Notes under the pieces: generated by a model | What the model was told of the DNA's origin: nothing | Databases searched by the model: none | The model's input: only the letters and a program-made list of their open reading frames with translations | In this document: positions 32,125-40,947 of the stretch, one piece after another | How the letters are laid out: every line of letters starts with the position of its first letter | Numbering within the stretch: the first letter of the stretch is position 1 | Program-made: the position numbers and the translations under genes | Assembly: GCA_030148775.1 (NCBI GenBank) | Contig: JASBST010000046.1 | Coordinates: 1 to 52,827, forward strand | Reading direction: 5' to 3' | Length of the DNA: 52,827 nt | Origin: Thiogranum sp. | Lineage (GTDB): Bacteria > Pseudomonadota > Gammaproteobacteria > DSM-19610

Positions 32125-32976
32125 ATGTCCGATTACACCCGCATCGCCCGGGCGGTGGAGTTCATCACCGCCAACACCACCAGCCAGCCGACGCTGGAAC
32201 AGATCGCCGCGCATTTGAATCTGAGTCCGTTCCATTTCCAGCGCCTGTTCTGTCGCTGGACCGGTGTGACACCCAAGCGCTATCTGCAAACGCTGACAGT
32301 GGAACGGGCCAAACACCTGCTGGCGCAATCGCGCTCCGTGCTCGATGTGTCCGAGTCGCTGGGACTGAGCAGTAGCTCGCGGCTATACGACCATTTCGTG
32401 CAGCTCGAAGCGGTAACGCCGGGCGAATACAAACAGCGCGGCGCGGACCTGTGTATCGAACACGCCGTCTGCGAATCGCCGTTTGGCCATCTGTTCGTCG
32501 CCACCACGCCCCGCGGCGTGTGCAAACTGAGCTTCCTGGACGACGAAGCGCACGCCACCGCGCTGGCCGATGAACTGCGTCGTTACTGGCCGCTGGCGAC
32601 ATTGCGCGTCAATCCGGCGGCGGCGCGCACAGTCGTCACCGCGCTCTTTTCCCGCGACACGCGTCCCGACCGGCCGCTGTCACTGTATGTGTCGGGCACC
32701 AATTTTCAGATCAACGTCTGGCGCGCCCTGTTGCGTATCCCGCCAGCCACCGTGGTCAGTTACACCCAGGTTGCCGCGGCGGTCGGCCGGCCGCGCGCGG
32801 CGCGCGCGGTGGGTAGCGCGATAGGCGCCAATCCGGCGGCGTTTCTGATCCCCTGCCATCGCGTGATTCAACAAAGCGGCCGGCTGGGTGGATATCACTG
32901 GGGGGAAACGCGGTTGCAGGCCCTGCACGCCTGGGAGAGCGCCCGGGCCGAGACGCAGGCCGCGCACGACACCTAG
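32125..32976 (+). CDS. Ada-like regulator fused to DNA alkyltransferase
   Basis: Protein of 283 residues from ATG 32125. An AraC-type helix-turn-helix pair (about 1-100: TLEQIAAHLNLSPFHFQRLF, SLGLSSSSRLYDHF) is joined to an O6-methylguanine-DNA methyltransferase domain (about 105-270). The alkyl-accepting Cys is in IPCHRVI, preceded by VGSAIGANPAAFL. It repairs O6-alkylguanine and probably activates repair genes. The N-terminal zinc domain of full Ada is absent. An AT-rich stretch before it (32005-32060) is the likely promoter region. Confidence 0.9.
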   Translation: MSDYTRIARAVEFITANTTSQPTLEQIAAHLNLSPFHFQRLFCRWTGVTPKRYLQTLTVERAKHLLAQSRSVLDVSESLGLSSSSRLYDHFVQLEAVTPGEYKQRGADLCIEHAVCESPFGHLFVATTPRGVCKLSFLDDEAHATALADELRRYWPLATLRVNPAAARTVVTALFSRDTRPDRPLSLYVSGTNFQINVWRALLRIPPATVVSYTQVAAAVGRPRAARAVGSAIGANPAAFLIPCHRVIQQSGRLGGYHWGETRLQALHAWESARAETQAAHDT

Positions 32977-33010
32977 ACCAGCCACCAGCCGAGGGGGTTA
33001 TAATCGCCTC

Positions 33011-33829
33011 ATGTCCAGCCGAATCGACTTCAACAACCGCTCGGTCGCCGGTAGCTACGACGATCTGCTGGTGCCGCTGTTGTTCGAACCCTGGGCCCGA
33101 GAGTTGGTCTCGGGCTTCGCACCCTGGGACGGTTTGCGTGTGCTCGACCTGGCGACCGGCACCGGCGCGGTGGCGCAACAGCTGGCCGCCGCCGTCGGTG
33201 CACAGGGCCAGGTCGTCGGCGCCGACCTGAACCGCAGCATGCTGGCGCTGGCGGGGACGCGCTGCGCGCCGCTCGCGCCCACGGCCGGATTCGTGCAGAC
33301 GTCCGCCCATCCCCTGGCGTTGGGTCCGCAAAACTTCGACGTCGTGGTCTGCCAGCAGGGGTTCCAGTTTTTTCCCGACGCGGCCGCCGCCGCGGCGGAA
33401 ATGTTTCGCGTCCTGCGTCCCGGGGGGCGTCTGGTGGTGAGCGTTTGGCGGCCGCTGGACGAGTGCCCGTTCTTCGACTGTCTGTGCACGACACTGGACG
33501 AGATCGGCGTGCCGGAACTGGCGACGTTGATGCGCCAACCGTTCGAATTCATGTCCGAGGATGCCTTCGGCGCGCTGTTTGTCGCCGCCGGCTTCCAGCA
33601 GGTCCACATCGCCCGCGAACGCCGGCCGCTGCAAATTCCGCACGGCATGGCGCAAGCATTGGCGCTGACCTATGCCACCCCGGTCGGCCCGCAACTCGCC
33701 GCCCTGGCCGCCGCCACGCGGGAGGCTTTCGAGCGGCGCTTCAGCGAGCGCCTGCGTCCCCTGCTTGGCGCGGCGGCGTCCGCGGGTGATATGGCCACCT
33801 CCGTCCTTTCCGCCACGCGACCCGCCTGA
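33011..33829 (+). CDS. Class I SAM-dependent methyltransferase
   Basis: Protein of 272 residues. Motif I is VLDLATGTGAVAQQLA (about 47), followed by GADLNRSML, FDVVVCQQGFQFF and LRPGGRLVVSVW, as in UbiE/Methyltransf_11 type enzymes. The acceptor is unknown. ATG 33011 follows the repair gene by 34 bases. TTATAAT at 32998-33004 just before the ATG looks like a -10 box, so a message from it would be nearly leaderless; co-transcription with the repair gene is the alternative. Confidence 0.85.
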   Translation: MSSRIDFNNRSVAGSYDDLLVPLLFEPWARELVSGFAPWDGLRVLDLATGTGAVAQQLAAAVGAQGQVVGADLNRSMLALAGTRCAPLAPTAGFVQTSAHPLALGPQNFDVVVCQQGFQFFPDAAAAAAEMFRVLRPGGRLVVSVWRPLDECPFFDCLCTTLDEIGVPELATLMRQPFEFMSEDAFGALFVAAGFQQVHIARERRPLQIPHGMAQALALTYATPVGPQLAALAAATREAFERRFSERLRPLLGAAASAGDMATSVLSATRPA

Positions 33830-33967
33830 GCCCATGCGCGGGTACGCCGGTTTGGTAATTTCCGCCTACGTGGTATAAGCTTAAGCAAAATACTACAAGT
33901 CTAGTTGGGTCCTGGTTGGAGCAAGGGATTACCGCGCCGCCGCTCGGCGTTGCAGTACGGAGGGAAT

Positions 33968-35092
33968 ATGAAGGCACCCAGTCATCCGGAGCAGTCTCGC
34001 AGACTGCAGGCACTACGACGCTACGAAATTCTCGACACCCCGGTCGAATCCGACTTTGACGATATTGCCCGGCTCGCATCCGAGATCTGTAAAACACCCG
34101 TCTCTGTCATCAATTTTATCGACGCCGACCGCCAGTGGTTCAAGGCCGAGGTCGGTCTCGGCGTGCGCGAGACACCGCTGGAAACCTCCATTTGTTCTCA
34201 CGTTATTCTAGAAAACGACTTCGTGCAGATCCCCGACACCCTGCGCGACCAACGCATGATGGACAACCCGTTATGCACCAGCCGGCCGGGTTTTCGTTTT
34301 TACGCCGGCGCGTTGCTGAAAACCGAAGAAGGCCTGCCGCTCGGCACCTTATGCGTGCTGGACCATCACCCGCGCTCGCTGACACCGGTGCAGCAGCAGA
34401 CGCTGCGGGTACTGGCCACCCAGGTCATGAAACAACTCGATCTGCGCAACGCACTGCGGTACCAGGCGGTGCTGCGCCGTGAAATCGACCACCGGGTGAC
34501 CAATTCGCTGACCACCATCTCCTCGTTGATCCAATTGCAAAAACGCCAGGCCGACACACCCGGACTGCGCGACGCGCTACAGGCCATCGAACAGCGCATC
34601 CGCGCCATCGCCCTGCTCCACCGCGAGCTGTGCCAATCGGAAACCATCGAAGCGGTGGATCTGCGCCACTTCATGCGTCGCATCGAGGCGCTGTTGCAGA
34701 AAAGCGCGCCCACCAACATTCAACTGGAAATCGACGTGGACGCGGTGTCGGTGGCCACCTCGCAGGCTTCCAGCATCGGCGTTATCACCAACGAATTCGT
34801 CAGCAATTCCTTCGCCCACGCGTTCCCCGATCAGCGCGCCGGGCATATCGCGGTTCACGGCTGCATGGATGAACGCGGCATATTCACGCTGCTGTGCCGC
34901 GACAACGGCGTCGGCAGCACGGGCGACGCGAAACCTGCCGGCGACAGCGGCCTGGGCATGATGATCATCCAGGCCTCCGCCTCCCAACTCGGGGGCGAAT
35001 GCCAGATGCTGGACAGTACCGAGGGCTATCAACTCAGTATTCGTTTTCCGCTGGCGACGGCACCCCCCCCGACACTAGGCGCCAGCGCCTGA
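33968..35092 (+). CDS. Sensor histidine kinase with GAF domain (HisKA_2/HWE type)
   Basis: Soluble kinase of 374 residues. The N-terminal GAF domain (about 20-165) starts YEILDTPVESDFDDIARLAS and contains TPVSVINFIDADRQWFKAEV and GTLCVLD. The phospho-acceptor helix has REIDHRVTNSLTTISSLIQL (His at about 178), and the ATPase domain shows ITNEFVSNSFAHAF (N box), CRDNGVG and GDSGLGMMII. GGAGGG lies before ATG 33968. No response regulator is adjacent, so its partner is elsewhere. No membrane segment: the signal is likely cytosolic. Confidence 0.87.
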   Translation: MKAPSHPEQSRRLQALRRYEILDTPVESDFDDIARLASEICKTPVSVINFIDADRQWFKAEVGLGVRETPLETSICSHVILENDFVQIPDTLRDQRMMDNPLCTSRPGFRFYAGALLKTEEGLPLGTLCVLDHHPRSLTPVQQQTLRVLATQVMKQLDLRNALRYQAVLRREIDHRVTNSLTTISSLIQLQKRQADTPGLRDALQAIEQRIRAIALLHRELCQSETIEAVDLRHFMRRIEALLQKSAPTNIQLEIDVDAVSVATSQASSIGVITNEFVSNSFAHAFPDQRAGHIAVHGCMDERGIFTLLCRDNGVGSTGDAKPAGDSGLGMMIIQASASQLGGECQMLDSTEGYQLSIRFPLATAPPPTLGASA

Positions 35093-35409
35093 AAGGGCTC
35101 CAGGGAAGGCACGGCGTGACCGGCGGCCGTGGGGTGCTTTGGCGCGGGATTGCACTGCCGGCTCGACTGGCGAAGGCCGCGCTTCGCGCAGCGGTCAGGC
35201 ACACGGCGCTGTACGGTCGCGGCAGAGTTTTTGCTGAACCGGGCCACGTCACCCGGCAGCTTCCGACAGGGATCCGCTGAACCGAAGCAGGTAAGGTTGC
35301 ACCCGCACCCGACATTAGGTATCGGCTGTTCTAAACTAAAATCATACCAATCTGTCTATTCTTTCGGAATCGCTGTCGATCCGATCCGCACAGAACAAGG
35401 GGTACCACC
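35093..35409. other. Non-coding gap, nothing firm identified
   Basis: Several frames cross this stretch but none has a good start or a protein-like sequence. It likely holds the promoter of the 35410 gene. No terminator with a T-run was seen behind the kinase. Confidence 0.4.
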
Positions 35410-35637
35410 ATGAGCGATCTCCTGATCAAGGAAGCCAAAAAAGTCCTCGCCGGCAAGGCGGGCCGCCTGGAAGACGAGGAGCTGGAATATCTGGCGCGGG
35501 AAATCACCAAGCTGGGGTTCAAATTGGGTTATGCACGTGCCTACGCCGCCGGGCCCAATCTGGTCCAGCGCCTGCTGCACGAACTCGAACGCAAGGAAAA
35601 CCAACTCAAGGAGATCCGCAAAGCCCTCGGCTTATAG
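35410..35637 (+). CDS. Small helical protein, unknown
   Basis: Protein of 75 residues that is nearly all helix, charged and rich in Lys, Glu and Leu (IKEAKKVLAGKAGRLEDEEL, LLHELERKENQLKEIRKALG). It could form a coiled coil. No known family is recognised. AAGGGG lies six to seven bases before ATG 35410, and a strong hairpin follows, so it is probably a real single gene. Confidence 0.55.
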   Translation: MSDLLIKEAKKVLAGKAGRLEDEELEYLAREITKLGFKLGYARAYAAGPNLVQRLLHELERKENQLKEIRKALGL

Positions 35638-35706
35638 CGCGCCGACGCCGATGCGCCGCCCAGACGTCGATTGGCGATATTGGCGCCGCGCTGAGACAGC
35701 CGACGA

Positions 35707-35733
35707 ACCGGTCGGGCGAACAGCCCGACCGGT
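35707..35733. terminator. Perfect hairpin between convergent genes
   Basis: ACCGGTCGGGC and GCCCGACCGGT form a perfect 11-bp stem with a 5-base loop, between the plus-strand small gene and the minus-strand 5'-nucleotidase. No T-run follows on either side, but the position suits a two-way terminator. Confidence 0.55.
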
Positions 35734-35761
35734 CGTGACCTTCAGTCGGTTATGGCGGTGT

Positions 35762-38401
35762 CTACAACGGGCAGTCCGGCACCGGCGTCGGCATGATCCG
35801 GGCATCGTATTCCGGCGTCCCCGGCAGGCCCCAGGTGCTGTCCGGACTGGACTTGCTGAAGTAGCTCGCCACGGTACCGCACAACGGCTGCATCACCGCA
35901 AGACCGCCGTAGCTTTCGCGTCCGGGCAACGGTTTCTGCAAACGGATGCGGTGTGCCGCCGGATTGGCCGGTCCGCGCCCGCGCGCGATGTCATATTGAA
36001 CCTCGTGCACGCGCCCTCGCGCGATGTCATATTGAACCTCGTGCGCGCTCGAGGCCGGCTCCGCACCCGGATCCTGCAGGTATTTCTCCAGGATCTGCGT
36101 CAGATCGATCTCCACACCCTTGACCACCGGGTGGCCGTCCACCCAGACGGTATGGCCTTCGCTGTCGGTTTCCAGCGCCGGTCGACCGCTGGCTTCGAGC
36201 CAGGCGCGGCCGGTTTCCGGGTTCATGTTGACCGGCAGCAGATAAGGCGCCTGAGGAGACAGATCGGTGCCCGGCACCACATCGGCATAGCCGCGCGGAT
36301 TGCAGTTGGGGCAGTTGTTAAGAGTGAACGGCGCGCGCGCGTAGAAATATCCGGCCACATCCATCACCGGCATGTGATTGACGCGGGTGTGACTGGCCGG
36401 CGCGGCCCGGTGCGACCAGGCACCGGTGGTCTCGTCGATCACCAGATCGCGATAAGCCGCCTGTGAACCGTCCGGCGCGTTGGCCGCCCAGGCCGCAGTC
36501 CAGTCGCCCGGACGCTTGCCGGCGGCGAGCGCGGCTTCCGAGGTACTGGCGTCGTTGATCTGAATTTCCTTGCTGTAGGACCACTCGCCGCTTAGCGCAT
36601 CCTGGGCGCAGACCCTCGCCGGGTCCAACTCGGTGGGCGGCAACCGGTCGCAACTCAGTGTCACCGTGATGCCGCGCGCCCGCGAGTCGCCGGGATAGAC
36701 GCCGGGGGTCGGGCCGCGACGCACCCAGTAGGGGTCGAAACTCAACCTCGGGCCGCTGTAGGCGAACATCCAGCCACCGGCCCAGCCTTCGTTGTTGTAC
36801 GGGTTGGACTTGACCTCGGTATCCATCGGACTGGTGCTGAACACCGCCAGCGACGAGTTGTCCACCTGGTTGCGCAACTGGTTGGCGTGGATTTTCCCGG
36901 CCTTGCCGACGCGCGCGCCGATCGGCACAAAATGATACAGATCGTTTCGCGTGATCGGTCCCGGCTGCACGTGCGTGCCATAGCGAAAGCCGCGCACCGT
37001 CGCCAGATCGGAGCCGGCCCACCAGCGGATGGCGTCGGCGATCCAGTCGTGCGAGGTACCCTCGATGGCCGCGGGCATGGCGTCGGGGTCGCTACTGAAC
37101 AGCGCCTCGTCGGTGAAGCCGCTGCGGTGCAACGCCTTTTGCGTACTGCCCACGACTTCGTCGAGCGAACCGTTCAAATAGGTATTGGCAAAGGGGTTGC
37201 GATGAAAGGCCTCGCGCAGCACCGGATCGGCGGCGTAACGGGCGAATCGGGTGGTATAGGGCGCCCGCACTTGCGCGACCTTTTTAGCCACGGTTTTGTT
37301 GGCCTTGATGCCATCGTGAATGCGATGGGGTTTGAACTCCCAGTCCGTCACCTTGCCATTACGCAACTCGAATTTGATTTCACCGATCATGGTGCCGTCC
37401 TGGCCTTCTTCCAGTAGCAGCGTAGTGGCGGTGCGACTCTTGTTCGGCACGCGGATCGGATGCACGGTTTCCTCGTGCATGTCGGAGTTGAGAATCAGAT
37501 CGATGTGATTGTCGCCGTCGAGCGCATCGAAGGTGCTGACCATCTCGATATTGGCGCCGACCTCGATCTCCGTGATCAGCACCACCAGATCGACACGTTG
37601 CGCCCGCACCTCGGCGACAAAGCGCGGTACCTCTTTGGCGCAGTCGGTGAACTCGATGCCTTCTACCACCCAACGGCCGACCACCTGCGGTCCGCGCCGG
37701 GTGGTGCAACCGACGATCCCCACTTTCACGTCACCGACGGTCTTGATCGCGTACGGGGGCAAGATACGCTCACCGTTGTCGGCATACCAGGCGTGCCAGT
37801 CGTTGTATTCCTGCGCGCTATGAACCCGCGGCAGCGTCGCCGGAATCCCCGCGGGAAAGGCCGGACTGGTCACCACAACGCCATCGGCGTCAACAATGCG
37901 ACCGGCGCCATCGCTCGGCGCGGTGTTATAAAGATTGGCCGCCAGCGCGCCCCAGCGATGCCCCACACCGCGCCTGCCGCTGCCGGCGCCGAACAGTTCC
38001 TTGAAACGATCGGGGCCGTAGACATACTCCCAATTGCCCGGCGCGAACGCATCGACGCCGAACAGATCGACCACATCTACCAGCGCCTGACCGCGTGAAT
38101 ACAACGCTTCGCCGGAACCCTGGATGGTGTCGCCGGTATTGATCAGCAACGACTTGTCGGCCGCTTTGCGGATCGACTGGATTTTGCTGTACATGCGCGC
38201 CAGTCCGCCCTCCATGCGCCCGTCGCCGTCGCTGCGCAGATTGGGTCGGGCGACGGTATGGCCGTGCAGGTCGCCCATGTGAATCAACGTAATCTCCTTT
38301 TCCTTACCCGGCCCGGAACCGGATCTATCCTTACCGCCGGCGATGGTCGTCGTGACCGCCAGCGCCAGGGCGGTGGCCGTTATCAGTGCATGCGTTTTCA
38401 T
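35762..38401 (-). CDS. Exported SoxB-like metallophosphatase / 5'-nucleotidase
   Basis: Protein of 879 residues from ATG 38401 (GAGGGG ahead) with a signal peptide (about 1-21). The metallophosphatase core shows LIHMGDLHGH (Asp, His), NTGDTIQG (Asp), GNWEYVYG in place of the usual GNHE, and LNSDMHEET, the last two as in SoxB rather than in UshA. The C-terminal nucleotidase domain follows (about 350-600), then a long extension to 879 of unknown role. Two copies of HEVQYDIARGR stand in tandem at about 797-819. It may release phosphate from nucleotides or act on another periplasmic ester; no other sox gene is near, so a sulfur role is not supported. Confidence 0.8.
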   Translation of the reverse strand: MKTHALITATALALAVTTTIAGGKDRSGSGPGKEKEITLIHMGDLHGHTVARPNLRSDGDGRMEGGLARMYSKIQSIRKAADKSLLINTGDTIQGSGEALYSRGQALVDVVDLFGVDAFAPGNWEYVYGPDRFKELFGAGSGRRGVGHRWGALAANLYNTAPSDGAGRIVDADGVVVTSPAFPAGIPATLPRVHSAQEYNDWHAWYADNGERILPPYAIKTVGDVKVGIVGCTTRRGPQVVGRWVVEGIEFTDCAKEVPRFVAEVRAQRVDLVVLITEIEVGANIEMVSTFDALDGDNHIDLILNSDMHEETVHPIRVPNKSRTATTLLLEEGQDGTMIGEIKFELRNGKVTDWEFKPHRIHDGIKANKTVAKKVAQVRAPYTTRFARYAADPVLREAFHRNPFANTYLNGSLDEVVGSTQKALHRSGFTDEALFSSDPDAMPAAIEGTSHDWIADAIRWWAGSDLATVRGFRYGTHVQPGPITRNDLYHFVPIGARVGKAGKIHANQLRNQVDNSSLAVFSTSPMDTEVKSNPYNNEGWAGGWMFAYSGPRLSFDPYWVRRGPTPGVYPGDSRARGITVTLSCDRLPPTELDPARVCAQDALSGEWSYSKEIQINDASTSEAALAAGKRPGDWTAAWAANAPDGSQAAYRDLVIDETTGAWSHRAAPASHTRVNHMPVMDVAGYFYARAPFTLNNCPNCNPRGYADVVPGTDLSPQAPYLLPVNMNPETGRAWLEASGRPALETDSEGHTVWVDGHPVVKGVEIDLTQILEKYLQDPGAEPASSAHEVQYDIARGRVHEVQYDIARGRGPANPAAHRIRLQKPLPGRESYGGLAVMQPLCGTVASYFSKSSPDSTWGLPGTPEYDARIMPTPVPDCPL
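35981..36042. repeat. Tandem 36-bp repeat inside the nucleotidase gene
   Basis: A 26-base block at 35981-36006 recurs exactly at 36017-36042 (period 36, both beginning GCGCGATGTCATATTGAACC). In frame it gives HEVQYDIARGR twice. It looks like an inserted short repeat tolerated near the C-terminus. Confidence 0.85.
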
Positions 38402-38844
38402 TGTGTGCCCCTCATCGTTCTTATCGGCGCCGCGATTGGCGCTGAGGATAGATGGGGCGGCGAGAAACACTATTCCATAGCTTTATTCGATGGTGCGCGA
38501 GGGATAATCGCCTTTGGTGCACGTGCCACCTCCGCCTCCATCCGGTTACCGGCGCCGAGTTTGAGTGCCTCTAGTCACATAGTCCGGTGACTGTACCCCG
38601 CGCCATCACACCGCCGCTGCCAAACGCGGCCCGGCATTAGACCAAAGTCTAATCACAGCAGAAAAATCGGGAAGAAAATCGCCCCCTGCCGCATCTACCT
38701 GTCACTTGTTACAAGTTTAATTTGCCCCGCCACCCAGGCATCTTGGCAAATGAATTGGGGGGAACAACCTATGCTGACATCGCGTCGACAGCCGGCGATC
38801 ATCCATTGTTTGGCGTTGCCGCGCCGGTCGTGCCGGGCCACGGC
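38402..38844. other. Non-coding gap between divergent genes
   Basis: No convincing gene. It holds the promoters of the nucleotidase and of the 38845 gene. The main visible element is the palindrome at 38636-38653. A TTG-started frame from 38722 is in phase with the 38845 gene and is a less likely start. Confidence 0.45.
38636..38653. promoter_or_regulatory. Perfect dyad, operator candidate
   Basis: ATTAGAC-CAAA-GTCTAAT is a perfect 7-bp dyad with a 4-base spacer. Symmetry and size fit a dimeric regulator such as a LuxR/NarL type. It lies 235 bases from the nucleotidase start and 192 from the 38845 start, so the target is open. Confidence 0.45.
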
Positions 38845-39327
38845 ATGAAACTGCAAACGGACTTCGCCGCCTTTCGCGCCGCCTTTTCCCGTCGCGAGCG
38901 CTATCGGCTGGCCGGGAAATTCTTCCGCTTCAATATCTACCGGTCGATGGAAGCCTATGTGGGCATCAGTCTGATGGCGTTCCTGCTGCTGCCCTGGCTG
39001 GCGCAGCCGGTCGCTCACTGGCTACTGAGCGGGAATATGCTGGTGGTGATGTTGATCGCTTTTGCCCACTCCGGTCAGATGGTGGTGGCGAAACCCCGCC
39101 TTTGTCTGGCTTCCGCACTCGAGGCATTGGGACTGTGGGTTTGCTATAAATGGTTGTTGTCGCCGTTCTTCGCCATCCCCAACTTCTGGGCGCTGTGCGC
39201 CTTCCTGTTCGTGCTGCGCTTCTGGTACCGGGAAGAAAGAGCGCTGGCCTTCCGCGCCTTTCTGCGTTTCAGGGAAACCGAAAATACCCGTCGCTTGCTG
39301 TCCCCGGATCCCTCGGGCAACGGCTGA
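38845..39327 (+). CDS. Membrane protein, unknown
   Basis: Protein of 160 residues from ATG 38845. After a charged start (FAAFRAAFSRRERYRLAGKF) there are four hydrophobic stretches, two before and two after a short loop with HSGQMVVAKPRL, and a basic tail (YREERALAFRAFLRFRETEN). It is not a recognised family. No good ribosome site is seen, so the start is uncertain. Confidence 0.55.
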   Translation: MKLQTDFAAFRAAFSRRERYRLAGKFFRFNIYRSMEAYVGISLMAFLLLPWLAQPVAHWLLSGNMLVVMLIAFAHSGQMVVAKPRLCLASALEALGLWVCYKWLLSPFFAIPNFWALCAFLFVLRFWYREERALAFRAFLRFRETENTRRLLSPDPSGNG

Positions 39328-39358
39328 ACGCACACACCCGCCGGGACGCCGCCCCTTT

Positions 39359-39943
39359 TCATCCCGCGGCGATGCCGCGCAACGCCTCCCGGGTATCGAT
39401 GTCCACCAGCACGCCGCTGTCGTCGGTGTCCAGTGTGACCAGGCGCTCGGCGTGGGTCGTCAGAATGGCGCGCGCCCCTTGATCGTCGTCCAAGGCCAGC
39501 AAGGCGGCAGCGTGACGCGCGCAAAATCCCACCGGATGACCGCGCCGGCCCCGACAGCGCGGCGCCACCAGCTCCGCGCCAGCGGCCAGACGCGCGGCCA
39601 GCTGCCGGATCAGCGGCGGTGGCAGATAGGGCATGTCACCCAGCGCGATCAGCCAGGCGCCAGCGTCCGGCGCCGCACGCACGCCGCAGGCGATACTGCT
39701 GCCCACGCCGCGCTGGGCCCGCGCATTGACGACGACACTCAGTCCCGCCGCCCGCAGCAACCGTGCCACCTCGTCGTCGCCGTCGGCCACCACCGCCAGC
39801 CTGCGCGGCAATGCCTGACACAGACGACGGGCACTGGCCAGCACCAGCGGCGTACCGTCGGGGAGCGGGTGCAGCAATTTGTTGCCGCCAAAGCGCCGCC
39901 CGCTTCCCGCGGCCAGCAGAATACCGACTACCGCGTCGCTCAT
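39359..39943 (-). CDS. mocA: MocA/MobA-like molybdenum cofactor nucleotidyltransferase
   Basis: Protein of 194 residues. The nucleotide loop is GILLAAGSGRRFGGNKLLHP (residues 7-26), followed by GVGSSIACGVRAAPDAGAWL and the metal-binding LGDMPYLPP (about 103) and RGHPVGF. These fit MocA, which makes the cytosine-dinucleotide form of the molybdenum cofactor used by xanthine-dehydrogenase-type enzymes. The start overlaps the xdhC-like stop by four bases (ATGA). Last gene of the oxidoreductase operon. Confidence 0.85.
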   Translation of the reverse strand: MSDAVVGILLAAGSGRRFGGNKLLHPLPDGTPLVLASARRLCQALPRRLAVVADGDDEVARLLRAAGLSVVVNARAQRGVGSSIACGVRAAPDAGAWLIALGDMPYLPPPLIRQLAARLAAGAELVAPRCRGRRGHPVGFCARHAAALLALDDDQGARAILTTHAERLVTLDTDDSGVLVDIDTREALRGIAAG

Positions 39944-40947
39944 GCGGCGCTGGCGGCGCGTGCGCCAGCCTGAACAGCGCGATGTCGCAGGCTGGTGATC
40001 TCGGCCAGAATGGAAAGGGCGATTTCCGGCGGCGAATGACTGCCGATCGGCAAGCCGACCGGTGCGTGCAGGCGCGTCAGTTGCGCTTCGTTCAGGCCCA
40101 GACCACGCAGGCGTTCGCGACGCGCCCGGCAATTGCGCCGCGAACCGATGGCGCCGACATATAAGGCCGTGGATTGCAGGGCTTCAAGCAACGCCATGTC
40201 GTCGAGTTTGGGATCATGGGTCAGCGCCAGCACCGCCCAGCGCGCGTGCGTGACTTGCTCGCGCACCGTATCGTCGGGCATACCGTGCAGGCGTTCGCAG
40301 CGTTCCAGGCCTGGTTGCGCCTCGCTCGTGCGCGGGTCACACACCTGCACCCGATAGTTGAGCATGTGCGCCATCTGCGCGACGTAGGCCGACAACTGCC
40401 CGGCGCCGATCAGCAGCATGCGCCACTCGGGGCCAAAGGTTTTGCGCAGATGTGTGGGGGTGTATTCAAAATCGTCGGTAACCGCGTCGTCGTTTTCATT
40501 GGCGTACGGGTGCAGGCTGACTTCGCCGGTGCGCAGACACACCCGCCGCGACAGCACCCGGCCCGACTCGATGACGGCCAGCAGGTGTCGCAGCGGCGCG
40601 GCGCTGTCGAGCTGCTCGATCAGCAATTCCAGCCGCCCGTTGCACGGCAGTCCCAGACGCGTGGCCTGTTCGCGATCGATACCGTAATCGACCAGCGTCG
40701 GCGCCTGTTCGCTGAGTTCGCCGGCAACGTAGCGCGCCAGCAGATCCTGCTCGACGCAACCGCCCGAGACCGAACCGCAGAACGTCCCGTCACGACACAT
40801 CAACATCAGCGAACCCAGCGGCCGCGGCGACGAGCCCCAGGTGCGGGCGACGGTCACCAGCGCCGGCCGCCTGCCCTGTTCGATCCAGTCGATAGCGCGC
40901 GCGAGGATTTCGCGGTCGCCGTGGTGCAGCGGGGCCGCGGCGCTCAA
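39940..40947 (-). CDS. xdhC: XdhC/CoxI-family maturation factor
   Basis: Protein of 335 residues. The XdhC/CoxI N-terminal region reads [20 protein letters not shown] and [15 protein letters not shown] with the conserved Cys; the C-terminal Rossmann-like part reads [17 protein letters not shown] and [10 protein letters not shown]. Such proteins bind the molybdenum cofactor, add the terminal sulfur and insert it into hydroxylases. Overlaps the large subunit gene by four bases (ATGA) and the mocA-like gene likewise. Confidence 0.88.
   Translation of the reverse strand: MSAAAPLHHGDREILARAIDWIEQGRRPALVTVARTWGSSPRPLGSLMLMCRDGTFCGSVSGGCVEQDLLARYVAGELSEQAPTLVDYGIDREQATRLGLPCNGRLELLIEQLDSAAPLRHLLAVIESGRVLSRRVCLRTGEVSLHPYANENDDAVTDDFEYTPTHLRKTFGPEWRMLLIGAGQLSAYVAQMAHMLNYRVQVCDPRTSEAQPGLERCERLHGMPDDTVREQVTHARWAVLALTHDPKLDDMALLEALQSTALYVGAIGSRRNCRARRERLRGLGLNEAQLTRLHAPVGLPIGSHSPPEIALSILAEITSLRHRAVQAGARAASAA

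Noticed and set aside
35531..36466. Plus-strand frame of 311 codons opposite the nucleotidase end
   Set aside because: Crosses the hairpin and the antisense of a clear nucleotidase; no domain.
35762..38401. Sulfur oxidation (sox) locus
   Set aside because: Only one SoxB-like protein; no SoxYZ, SoxA, SoxX or SoxC near.
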